Shown here piece after piece: positions 32,426-38,359 of a stretch of DNA of 38,359 nucleotides. How positions within the stretch are numbered: position 1 is the first letter of the stretch; each line of letters begins with the position of its first letter. Under the pieces are notes generated by a model, which was given only the letters and a program-made list of their open reading frames with translations, did no database searches and was not told the DNA's origin. Source of the DNA: Micrococcaceae bacterium (GTDB lineage: Bacteria > Actinomycetota > Actinomycetes > Actinomycetales > Micrococcaceae); the NCBI GenBank assembly GCA_025465475.1, contig JAODMR010000047.1:1-38359 (forward strand), written 5' to 3'. The position numbers were made by a program, and so were the translations under genes.

Positions 32426-33700
32426 TTGTCAACGGGCCACAAGATCATCGCCGCCGCCTCCACCGCCCTGCTCGCCTCGGGAGGTTTGTTCCTGTTTTCA
32501 GCGCCAGCATCAGCGGCCGGCTCGGAAACCTGCACCGCGGCCCAGGCCAACTTTCAGGGAGCCCTGTCCAACGTTGGCGCAGGCAACACCCTCACCGTCC
32601 AGCTCTCCTCGGCGATTCAGGCAGTGGTGCAGGCGCAGCAGTCGCGCGATGCACTGGCCACCGCAGCAGCCGCCAATGCCGTTCAGCCGCAGGCCGACCT
32701 TGAAGCTGCGAAGGCCGCGGCAGCGCAGGCCGGCGCAGACCTTCAGGCAGCCAAGGCGACCCTGCAGGACGCATTGAACGCAGCAACAGCCGCCGGGACG
32801 GCGCAGGCGCAGGCGCAGGCCACGGTCGATGCCCTGCCGGCGGTCATCGCCGCCGCCCACCAGCAGGCACAGGCACAGCTTGATGCAGCGACCACGGCCG
32901 CCGCCGACGCCACAGCCGCAGTGACAGCGGCCCAGGCCACCCTTGACGCGGCAACCGCTTCCGGCGACCAGGCGGCCATAACCGCTGCCCGGGCGGCATT
33001 GACGGCGGCGCAAGGTGTAGCGTCCACGGCTGCCGCGCAAGTCTCCGCCGCGCAGCTGGCGCTGCAACAGGTGGACCAGCAGTCACAAGCCGTGTCGGCA
33101 GCCGCCGACGCCGCGCTGGCCCAGGCCACCGCCGGGGCGCAGCAGGCCCAGGCCGCCGCCGCCGCGGCGGCCACCCAGGTCGATGCTGCGACCAGTAAGG
33201 CCTCCACCGCCGCCGCAGCCGTTACGCAGGCGCAGGCCGCCGTGTTGTCAGCCCTGAACCTCGAAGGCATCGCCGCGGCCGATGCCGCCCTGGTGGCAGC
33301 GATTACGGCAGCTGATGCGCTCACTGCACAAACAGCGACCTTGCCGGACCCAGCCGCCATCAACCAACTCTTTGAAGCCGCACTGCAGGCCTGCGGTGCC
33401 GCTACCGTCACCGTTCCGCAGGCACCAGTGGTATCCATCACTCCGGTCGCCCAGCCGGTAGCAGTGACGGTGCCGGCTGCGGCCGTAGCTGAGGTGCCGA
33501 CGGCGACCGCCGGCACCAACCCCGGACTAAACGTACAGACGGCTGCCTCCGGCGGCACGCGGGCTGCGGCAGAAGTCAACAGCGGGTCCGACGGACTGGC
33601 GTTGGGCGCCTGGTCAGCGGCCGGTGTGCTGGGTGCTGCCGGAGTGTTCCTGCGGCTCCGGTCACCCCGTCGCGCGGCGACCACTACCGGCCGTAACTGA
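32426..33700 (+). CDS. Secreted, membrane-anchored Ala-rich coiled-coil surface protein
   Basis: Protein of 424 aa. A signal peptide (residues 1-31, cleavage after SAPASA) is followed by a first Cys (36) and about 270 residues of Ala/Gln-rich heptads (AAQAGADLQAAKATLQDAL, TAAQATLDAATAS). These predict a long rod-like coiled coil with no globular domain. A second Cys lies near 323. Then comes a Pro/Val/Thr-rich stalk, a NPGLNVQTA motif at 365-373, 17 residues, a hydrophobic helix (391-409) and a basic tail RLRSPRR. This is the layout of a cell-wall or membrane-anchored protein but without LPxTG. TTG 32426 follows AGGAG by six bases. A sortase-fold gene lies 152 bases downstream. No family is recognised. 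Confidence 0.8.
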   Translation: MSTGHKIIAAASTALLASGGLFLFSAPASAAGSETCTAAQANFQGALSNVGAGNTLTVQLSSAIQAVVQAQQSRDALATAAAANAVQPQADLEAAKAAAAQAGADLQAAKATLQDALNAATAAGTAQAQAQATVDALPAVIAAAHQQAQAQLDAATTAAADATAAVTAAQATLDAATASGDQAAITAARAALTAAQGVASTAAAQVSAAQLALQQVDQQSQAVSAAADAALAQATAGAQQAQAAAAAAATQVDAATSKASTAAAAVTQAQAAVLSALNLEGIAAADAALVAAITAADALTAQTATLPDPAAINQLFEAALQACGAATVTVPQAPVVSITPVAQPVAVTVPAAAVAEVPTATAGTNPGLNVQTAASGGTRAAAEVNSGSDGLALGAWSAAGVLGAAGVFLRLRSPRRAATTTGRN

Positions 33701-33852
33701 CCGACGTGAGAGGTTGGTGGCCGCCGTCCGGTTCTCCACAGGGGATGGTGGCCACCAGCCCGCGAGCATCAGGATCTTCAAACGTGCAACGCGTTCCGGA
33801 TGGCGCTCCTACAGGAGGACAACGAAACAACAACCAGGTAAAGGCGGTTTGG

Positions 33853-34671
33853 ATGCGAAACGTCCCGACATGGCTTTCCGCGCTGCCTCCCGCAATCCGC
33901 CGGGTTTCCAGCCGCGCCGGCCGTAACCGGTCGAGGGGAAGCGGTGCCCTGCTGCTTATGCTGGCGGTCCTGCTCAGTTGCGGCGCACTGCTGCTGTCCG
34001 GCGGACCGGGTGCCGGAGGGGTGGCAGTGGGTCCAATGTCCGCTCCGGGCCCGGCTCTGCCCACCTCGACCCTGCGAGAGGCCGCCGCTGCCGCCCCCGC
34101 CGTCGTACCCGAGGATGCGGGCAGCAGCCCGGCTCCTTCGGAAAGCACTGCCCCAACGACGCCCAGTGTCTCCGACGCAGCACTCCCAGCCGCCGACGCT
34201 GCACTCCCATCCGCCGGCCCAGCGCTGCCCACGGCGGCCGCACCGCTGCACCTCAGGTATCCCGGCGTCGACCTGGATATGACGGTGCTGCCGTTGACGC
34301 CCGATCAGGAGGAGACCGCTGCGGGAGTCCTGGTTCCACCCATCACCATGGACGCCTATTGGCTGACACCGTATGGCCAACCAGGGGCGGGTTCACGGAA
34401 TACGACTTACATCGTGGGGCATAGCTGGGAGGACGCCGACGCGCCCTTCAACCGGCTCAGCAACTCCGCCCGGGTCGGCGACGAGTTCCTCGTCAGCACG
34501 GCTGCGGGCAGCATCCGCTATCGCGTGCAGGCAGTCACCACTCACGACAAGGACAGCCTCAGGACCAGCGACGTGTGGGACATTGTTCCCAACCGTCTGG
34601 TGCTGATCAGCTGCTACACGGAGGACCTATGGGGCAAAAATGTCCTGGTGTCGGCGGCCCCGGTCGGCTGA
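33853..34671 (+). CDS. Sortase-fold protein, class F/E-like
   Basis: Membrane-anchored transpeptidase of the sortase family, 272 aa. A basic N-terminus and one helix (GALLLMLAVLLSCGALLLSG, 31-50) are followed by a Pro/Ala/Ser-rich linker of about 80 residues and the beta-barrel (about 132-272). The catalytic His is in YIVGHSW (His190) and the Cys in LISCYTED (Cys254). The Arg that class F sortases carry just before the final NV strand (as RDNV) is absent: here it reads LWGKNV, with Lys262 nearby. ATG 33853 has AAAGG about ten bases upstream. A stronger AGGAGG at 33813 has no start codon in range. It is downstream of the coiled-coil surface gene, its probable substrate. Confidence 0.82.
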   Translation: MRNVPTWLSALPPAIRRVSSRAGRNRSRGSGALLLMLAVLLSCGALLLSGGPGAGGVAVGPMSAPGPALPTSTLREAAAAAPAVVPEDAGSSPAPSESTAPTTPSVSDAALPAADAALPSAGPALPTAAAPLHLRYPGVDLDMTVLPLTPDQEETAAGVLVPPITMDAYWLTPYGQPGAGSRNTTYIVGHSWEDADAPFNRLSNSARVGDEFLVSTAAGSIRYRVQAVTTHDKDSLRTSDVWDIVPNRLVLISCYTEDLWGKNVLVSAAPVG

Positions 34672-34944
34672 GCCGGCAGTTCGGTGGACTTCGGGGTCTT
34701 GACGCTGCTCCGGGCAAGCATCCTGCTGCCGTTCCTCCCGGCCGGAGCCTCATTGGTCGACTTGGGCGCAGGCTGGCGGAGCCGCTCCGTGCGATCCTCT
34801 GCCCTTTCCGGCCGCGCTGTCCCTACATGTTCGGGCCAGATGTCCCCAAAATTTGCCATTCCCATTGCTCCCCGGAAAACGTCGCACGGCCTGATTTGGG
34901 CCAAGGGATCAAAAGTCCATCTCCGTTTTTTGGCCTGAGCCGAA
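34672..34944. other. Gene-free stretch between sortase and regulator-like gene
   Basis: The first 273 bases of a 329-base gap. Short frames here have no ribosome site and poor codon use. I see no tRNA, no convincing intrinsic terminator and no repeat. Base composition drops toward AT-rich near 34840-34940, consistent with a promoter zone for the next gene. Confidence 0.4.
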
Positions 34945-34976
34945 TATAGTTCCTCTAGTGCGCAACGGCTGCGCAC
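34945..34976 (+). promoter_or_regulatory. Promoter -10 and start-site palindrome of the regulator-like gene
   Basis: TATAGT (34945-34950) is a good -10 box; the -35 is not obvious. GTGCGCA (34958-34964) and TGCGCAC (34970-34976) form a perfect 7-bp inverted repeat around ACGGC. It begins at the expected transcription start, a position suited to an autoregulatory operator or a 5' RNA hairpin. Confidence 0.5.
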
Positions 34977-35000
34977 GCAAAAGCTGCGGGGAACAGCACG

Positions 35001-35912
35001 ATGAACATTGCGGAAACATCACGAACGGGGCCCGCCACGCGGGTCGGAGCCCACTTAAGGGACCTGTTGGCCCAGCCGGAATACCGGCATAAATGGTTCC
35101 GCCACGCCGAACGCGCCCGGGCCGGACAACTTAACGTGTTGGCGGTGGCGCGGTTCCTGGCCAGCCGAGACCAGTACGGCGTGACCGATTCTTCGGCCTT
35201 ACGGGACCGCGTGCGCAGGGCACTGAACGGGTCCTTGGTCAGCGCCGAGACGTTGCGGCTTTTCATCTCCGGTTTCGGTTTCACCCAGGACGAGGAGCGA
35301 CAGCTGTGGGAATTGCTGGATCCTCCGACCGTTTCCGGTTCCGCGGTCCGCGGTGCCCTGCCATCCCGCAGCATCGGCACACCGTCACAGGAGTCTGTTC
35401 TGTCCCTCGTGGACGAACATGTGCTGGGCCCTGACGGACTGCCGCTGCATCATGAAACCACGCAGGTGATTCGGGCCAACGGGTTTCCGCTGGAACACCT
35501 TGCCCTGTATGCGGATACCGGAGAGATCGCCTTCAGCGTGGAACGGGGCGGGTCGGTGGAACGCCTGCCCAGCGACGTGCCCGGTTTCCCGGCGCGCATG
35601 TGCCTGCGGTATGACAGGCCCCTGCAACCCGGTGAAAGCACGCTCCTGCGGTACCGTTTCGACTTCGCCTACACCGAGCCGCCTCAACGGCTTTTTAGCC
35701 GGGTGGCGCGGCACCCCATCCATAACCTGTCCATCGCCGTGACCTTCGCCCCCGAACGCCTGCCATCCACCGTCTGGTGGCGCGTCTGGGGCGACCTGGA
35801 ACATCAGTCGGTCCTGCACCAGGAGCAGGTGGAGCCGGACGGGGTCCATACCGTCTTCCGGCATCTGTCCAGCCTGGAGGACGCCGTCGCGGGTTTTGCG
35901 TGGGAGTGGTGA
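35001..35912 (+). CDS. Putative XRE-like DNA-binding protein with an unassigned C-terminal domain
   Basis: Protein of 303 aa. Residues about 15-107 look like an all-helical DNA-binding region: LRDLLAQPEYRHKWFRHAERAR, LRDRVRRALNGSLVSAETLRLFISGFG, then FTQDEERQLWELLD, in the manner of XRE helix-turn-helix proteins. Residues about 126-303 form a distinct domain with SLVDEHVLGPDGLPLHHETTQVIRANG, ERLPSDVPGFPARMCLRYDRPLQPGES and a C-terminal WWRVWGDLEHQSVLHQEQVEPDG. Spacing and aromatic content suggest a beta-rich sensor. No enzyme motif is seen. The ATG is 11 bases after GGGGAA. The palindrome at the promoter hints at autoregulation. I do not recognise the C-terminal family; regulator is an inference. 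Confidence 0.7.
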   Translation: MNIAETSRTGPATRVGAHLRDLLAQPEYRHKWFRHAERARAGQLNVLAVARFLASRDQYGVTDSSALRDRVRRALNGSLVSAETLRLFISGFGFTQDEERQLWELLDPPTVSGSAVRGALPSRSIGTPSQESVLSLVDEHVLGPDGLPLHHETTQVIRANGFPLEHLALYADTGEIAFSVERGGSVERLPSDVPGFPARMCLRYDRPLQPGESTLLRYRFDFAYTEPPQRLFSRVARHPIHNLSIAVTFAPERLPSTVWWRVWGDLEHQSVLHQEQVEPDGVHTVFRHLSSLEDAVAGFAWEW

Positions 35913-35973
35913 ACCCGTTTCCCGGGGCCGTTCCTGACTGTCTGGCAGGCGCCAGTGCGTCTTGACGGTCGCG

Positions 35974-36192
35974 TTATGCGGCCGTCCGTCTGCGCATCGG
36001 GACAGGTAAGGGATCCACGATAGCCCACTCATCCTCGTCCCGGATGCAATGACGGGCAAACCGCGCGGCGGCAGGCTCGTCGTCGAAATCCTCCCACCGG
36101 AGGCTCCCACAATGGCTGTCAAAGTAGGTCACGCGGAAGCCGAAAGGATCCGGTGGCGGAGCAGTGGAGACGGTGTTTGCTCTGGTTGCCAT
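35974..36192 (-). CDS. Small conserved-looking hypothetical protein, 72 aa
   Basis: Short acidic protein beginning MATRANTVSTAPPPDPF, then GFRVTYFDSHCGSLRWEDFDDEP and AAARFARHCIRDEDEWAIVDPLP, ending PMRRRTAA. The alternating pattern suggests a small alpha/beta fold of strand, strand and helix. Two Cys (about 36 and 54) and no membrane or signal segment are present. The longer frame from 36261 adds 23 residues with no ribosome site. The start is uncertain because GAAGG lies only one to two bases from the ATG, with GGCGGAAA further up. Codon use looks real (G/C third positions). Function unknown; it is downstream of the MFS gene on the same strand. Confidence 0.6.
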   Translation of the reverse strand: MATRANTVSTAPPPDPFGFRVTYFDSHCGSLRWEDFDDEPAAARFARHCIRDEDEWAIVDPLPVPMRRRTAA

Positions 36193-36303
36193 ACCTTCAT
36201 TTTCCGCCCGGGAACCAAGCAGCCCCGGCAGGCCGCCCGGCGTGTTGACCTGTTGGCCCAACGTGTGCCCGGGATGCTGTCCCGCACTCGGTGAACGGGA
36301 CCG

Positions 36304-37587
36304 TCAGTCCTGCGCGGCGAGGTCCGTTGGGAGGTCCCGCATCCGCCGCAACCGCGAACCGACGGAGATCCCGGCCCCCAGGACCGAGATGACGACCGCC
36401 AGGTAGAGGCCCCTGGTATTGCCGAACGTGGTGGCGAGGAGTCCACCAACGACGGCGCCGAGCGCCACCGCGCCCAGCGTGACGAAGCGGCTGCTGGCCG
36501 ATACCCGGCCCATCAAGCGCTGGGGCGTGATCTTGGCGCGGACGCCTGTTGAACTGACGACGCCGACCACAATCACCAGGCCGAAGAGGAACTCGCTCAG
36601 GCCGACCGGCAGGGCATGCGGCACCGGCAACACCCGGGCGAGCGGCAGCAGCACAAACGCGAAGGGCAGGATCAGGTTGGCCACCACCACGGTGCGGATT
36701 TCCCCCAGCCATTCCTTCACGCGCAGGCCGATCAGGGACCCCAGGATGCCGCCCACCGAGCCGACGGAGATGACCACCCCGTACGTCTGGGGGCTCATGC
36801 CCAGGTCTCGCAGCACGAACACGGGAAGAATGGCCGTTGATATTCCGGCGGCGAAGTTGATGGATGCGTTGGTGAGCATGAACGTGCGCAGGACGGGATG
36901 ATGCAGGACGAAGGACAGGCCCGCCCGCAGGGCGCGGCCAAAGGGGTCGCGCTCTTCCTTGCGTACCGCGGGCTCCGTCACCGGCATCCACGCCAGCAGC
37001 AAGGCGGAAACCAGGTGCGCACCGGCTGTCAGGAGATAAAGCACTGGTGCCGCCACGACCCGCAGGGCCTGTCCGGCAAGCCCGGGGCCTACCACGTGCA
37101 CGGTCGTGTCGCTGGTCTGCAGCCGGGCGCTCGCCTCCGATACTGCCGCCCGGGTCACCAATACGGGGAGGATGCTGGTGTGTGCGGTATCGAAAAAGAC
37201 GCCGGCAAGGCCCGTAATGGCGGCCACCAGCATCAGCTGGCCCACGGACAACACCCCCGCAGCAAAGGCCAGGGGAATCGACAGCACCGCAACAAAGCGG
37301 GTGAGCTCAGCGGCGACCAGGATGCGCTTCTTTTGCCAGTTATCGACCCACACGCCGACGGGAATGCCGATCAACAGATGCCCGGAGAAAGCCAGCGCGC
37401 TGATAATGCCCACCTGCACCGTACTGGCGTGCAGGACCAGGACGGCAGTGACACTCAGGGCCAGGGCGGAGAATTCCTGCCCCAATCCCCCGACGGCGTT
37501 GGCAGCCCAGAGGCGTCGAAACCCGCGGTGCCGGTGCAACCGGTCCGTCGGCCTTCGGCGGTCATCGGTGACCGGTTCGATGGGCAT
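36304..37587 (-). CDS. MFS transporter (drug/metabolite exporter type)
   Basis: Major facilitator protein, 427 aa, with about 12 helices. It starts after a 23-residue polar segment with FRRLWAANAVGGLGQEFSALALSVTAVLVLH, the opening of MFS_3/enterobactin-exporter-like proteins. The loop 2-3 motif is IGIPVGVWVDNWQKKRILVAAELTRF, and the second half repeats it with GSLIGLRVKEWLGEIRTVVVANLI. Helix 5 carries GPGLAGQALRVVAAPV, typical of exporters. ATG 37587 follows AGGAGGA. A MarR regulator gene lies 97 bases upstream on the same strand, so a regulator-exporter operon is likely. Substrate unknown. Confidence 0.9.
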   Translation of the reverse strand: MPIEPVTDDRRRPTDRLHRHRGFRRLWAANAVGGLGQEFSALALSVTAVLVLHASTVQVGIISALAFSGHLLIGIPVGVWVDNWQKKRILVAAELTRFVAVLSIPLAFAAGVLSVGQLMLVAAITGLAGVFFDTAHTSILPVLVTRAAVSEASARLQTSDTTVHVVGPGLAGQALRVVAAPVLYLLTAGAHLVSALLLAWMPVTEPAVRKEERDPFGRALRAGLSFVLHHPVLRTFMLTNASINFAAGISTAILPVFVLRDLGMSPQTYGVVISVGSVGGILGSLIGLRVKEWLGEIRTVVVANLILPFAFVLLPLARVLPVPHALPVGLSEFLFGLVIVVGVVSSTGVRAKITPQRLMGRVSASSRFVTLGAVALGAVVGGLLATTFGNTRGLYLAVVISVLGAGISVGSRLRRMRDLPTDLAAQD

Positions 37588-37684
37588 TCCTCCTGTTTAC
37601 CCTATGAGCGGGCGGGACGACGCTAACGGCACCAGGTTTTGTGACGGGGACCGTTGCGAGCTGGACCTGCCCCGGGCGCTGCCG

Positions 37685-38137
37685 TTATCCTTCGTGCCGG
37701 GCCAGGAAGCGTTCGAGCACGGCGGTGAGCTGGGCCACTTCCTCGTCAGTGCTGCCCTCAGTCAGGCGGTGCGCCACCGCGCTGGCGGCTTGCGTTGCCC
37801 GGCCGAGCAGGACTCGACCTTCGTAGGTCAGGGCAAGAACGTGCTCGCGGCGCTCGCCGGTACCTGCGCGGCGGGTGACGGCGTTCATGCTGTGGAGATC
37901 GTCAAAAGTACGGAAGACGTTGCTGAGGTCGGTGCCGAGGCTCTTGGCGAGGTCAGTCTGGCTGCTCGGACCGTGCTCGTCCAGTTGCAGCAGCACGCGA
38001 AAATGGTCGCCACGAATTCCGAGGGGCTCAAGCTGGGCAGTCAGGGCCCGGAAGACCGTTTGCTGGGACCGGCGCAGGAGGATCCCGAGCCGGATCCGGG
38101 GTTCCCGCATGATGGCCGGCGACGTGGAGGGTTGCAT
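37685..38137 (-). CDS. MarR family transcriptional regulator
   Basis: Winged-helix repressor, 150 aa. Helix 1 is LGILLRRSQQTVFRALTAQL, then FRVLLQLDEHGPSSQTDLAKSLGTDLSNVFRTFDDLHSMNAVTRRAGTGERREHVLALTYEGRVLL, giving the recognition helix (DLSNVFRTFDDL) and the wing (RRAGTGERREH). A C-terminal dimerisation helix follows. ATG 38137 has no ribosome site but TATATT ends seven bases upstream, so the message is probably leaderless. An in-frame ATG at 38191 would lie upstream of the -10 box and is rejected. It precedes the MFS exporter gene and probably represses it in response to a small phenolic or drug-like ligand (family knowledge). Confidence 0.88.
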   Translation of the reverse strand: MQPSTSPAIMREPRIRLGILLRRSQQTVFRALTAQLEPLGIRGDHFRVLLQLDEHGPSSQTDLAKSLGTDLSNVFRTFDDLHSMNAVTRRAGTGERREHVLALTYEGRVLLGRATQAASAVAHRLTEGSTDEEVAQLTAVLERFLARHEG

Positions 38138-38143
38138 GAAAAC

Positions 38144-38149
38144 AATATA
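38144..38149 (-). promoter_or_regulatory. -10 box of leaderless marR promoter
   Basis: TATATT on the minus strand (38149-38144) is followed by six bases and then the ATG at 38137, the spacing of a leaderless transcript. No -35 consensus is evident. Confidence 0.5.
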
Positions 38150-38210
38150 GCGGTTGGTCTGGCAGATGACGGGGGTGCCGACGGTGCGCACGTCAACGTA
38201 GCGACGCCCG

Positions 38211-38359
38211 TCAGCCGCCGAGGGAGCGCTTGACTGCGTCGTAGGCGGGTGTGGGCCGTCCGTTGTTGAATAGGAAGTCGTGGCCCTGCTGCAGTCGGCC
38301 GTTGGAGTCGATCCACCAGTCGTAGCGGTCGTCCACGCCCCAGGTCGTGTAGGAGACGC
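38211..38359 (-). CDS. C-terminal end of a probable GH10 endo-beta-1,4-xylanase (partial)
   Basis: Only the last 48 complete codons are inside the window. They read VSYTTWGVDDRYDWWIDSNG, then RLQQGHDFLFNNGRPTPAYDAVKRSLGG and a TGA stop. The WGVDDRYDWW, LFNN and PTPAYDAV blocks match the C-terminal end of GH10 xylanases, where a Trp above the active site and the K/TPAY turn are conserved. The catalytic Glu residues lie beyond the edge and cannot be checked. It lies 74 bases upstream of the marR start on the same strand. If confirmed it would fit a plant-polysaccharide lifestyle, together with the sugar transport genes at the other end. Confidence 0.75.
   Translation of the reverse strand, partial: VSYTTWGVDDRYDWWIDSNGRLQQGHDFLFNNGRPTPAYDAVKRSLGG

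Noticed and set aside
32743-33684. 313-aa minus-strand Ala/Cys-rich open frame
   Set aside because: It is the mirror of GC-rich coiled-coil codons; such frames appear opposite any Ala/Gln repeat.
33813-33818. Strong AGGAGG ribosome site ahead of the sortase gene
   Set aside because: No start codon occurs within the normal distance in any frame. The sortase ATG is 34 bases further on and has its own AAAGG, so no extra gene was called.

Overview
This window is chromosomal DNA from a high-GC Gram-positive bacterium, most likely an Arthrobacter/Pseudarthrobacter-type actinobacterium (Micrococcaceae). The basis is the strong G/C third-position bias, frequent GTG/TTG starts, several apparently leaderless promoters, and the gene content: CUT1 sugar ABC transporter, IclR/LacI catabolic regulators, class F-like sortase and GH15 hydrolase. 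The genus is inferred from style, not from a marker gene. I see no tRNA, rRNA, CRISPR array, transposase or phage gene.

Layout. (1) 1-6142: a divergent carbohydrate-uptake locus. On the minus strand are a solute-binding lipoprotein and two permeases (the second cut by the window edge). On the plus strand are a Gfo/Idh/MocA dehydrogenase, a TIM-barrel isomerase and a LacI regulator. A perfect GAAAGCGCTTTC operator sits between the two arms. (2) 6217-7676: ArsR regulator, RibD/DHFR-like reductase and SRPBCC protein. (3) 7732-11001: XRE-cupin regulator with a palindromic operator abutting its start codon, EamA exporter, DapA-like aldolase and SDR. (4) 11012-19170: an IclR-centred divergent hydroxy-acid/sugar-acid locus. 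The minus arm is IclR, SDR, an unlisted 58-aa acidic protein and a GlcD-type FAD oxidase. The plus arm is a UxaA-type dehydratase and a 996-aa FAD/Fe-S dehydrogenase. (5) 19184-20327: a repeat-bearing terminator, SoxR, and a flavin reductase behind a near-canonical SoxR box with a 19-bp spacer. (6) 20349-23701: a ThDP enzyme, an intergenic repeat patch with inverted and tandem copies, a small 2-TM protein and an SRAP/YedK-type DNA-lesion protein. (7) 23819-26747: NAD-dependent epimerase-type enzyme, aldo/keto reductase and a TolB-like beta-propeller.

(8) 26869-31566: zinc alcohol dehydrogenase, then an overlapping trio of GH15 hydrolase, SMP-30 lactonase and SDR. The trio could hydrolyse an alpha-glucoside, oxidise the sugar and open the lactone. 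(9) 31563-34671: HAD-like protein, then an Ala-rich secreted coiled-coil protein followed by a sortase-fold protein. (10) 34945-38359: a regulator-like protein of unknown family, a small acidic protein, an MFS exporter with a leaderless MarR gene, and the 3' end of a probable GH10 xylanase.

Most genes are ordinary accessory metabolism. The items I would check first are the coiled-coil/sortase pair (non-LPXTG C-terminal signal, catalytic Arg apparently replaced), the SoxR-flavin reductase switch, the repeat family at 22290-22514, the 58-aa protein in the oxidase operon, and the GH15-lactonase-SDR cassette.
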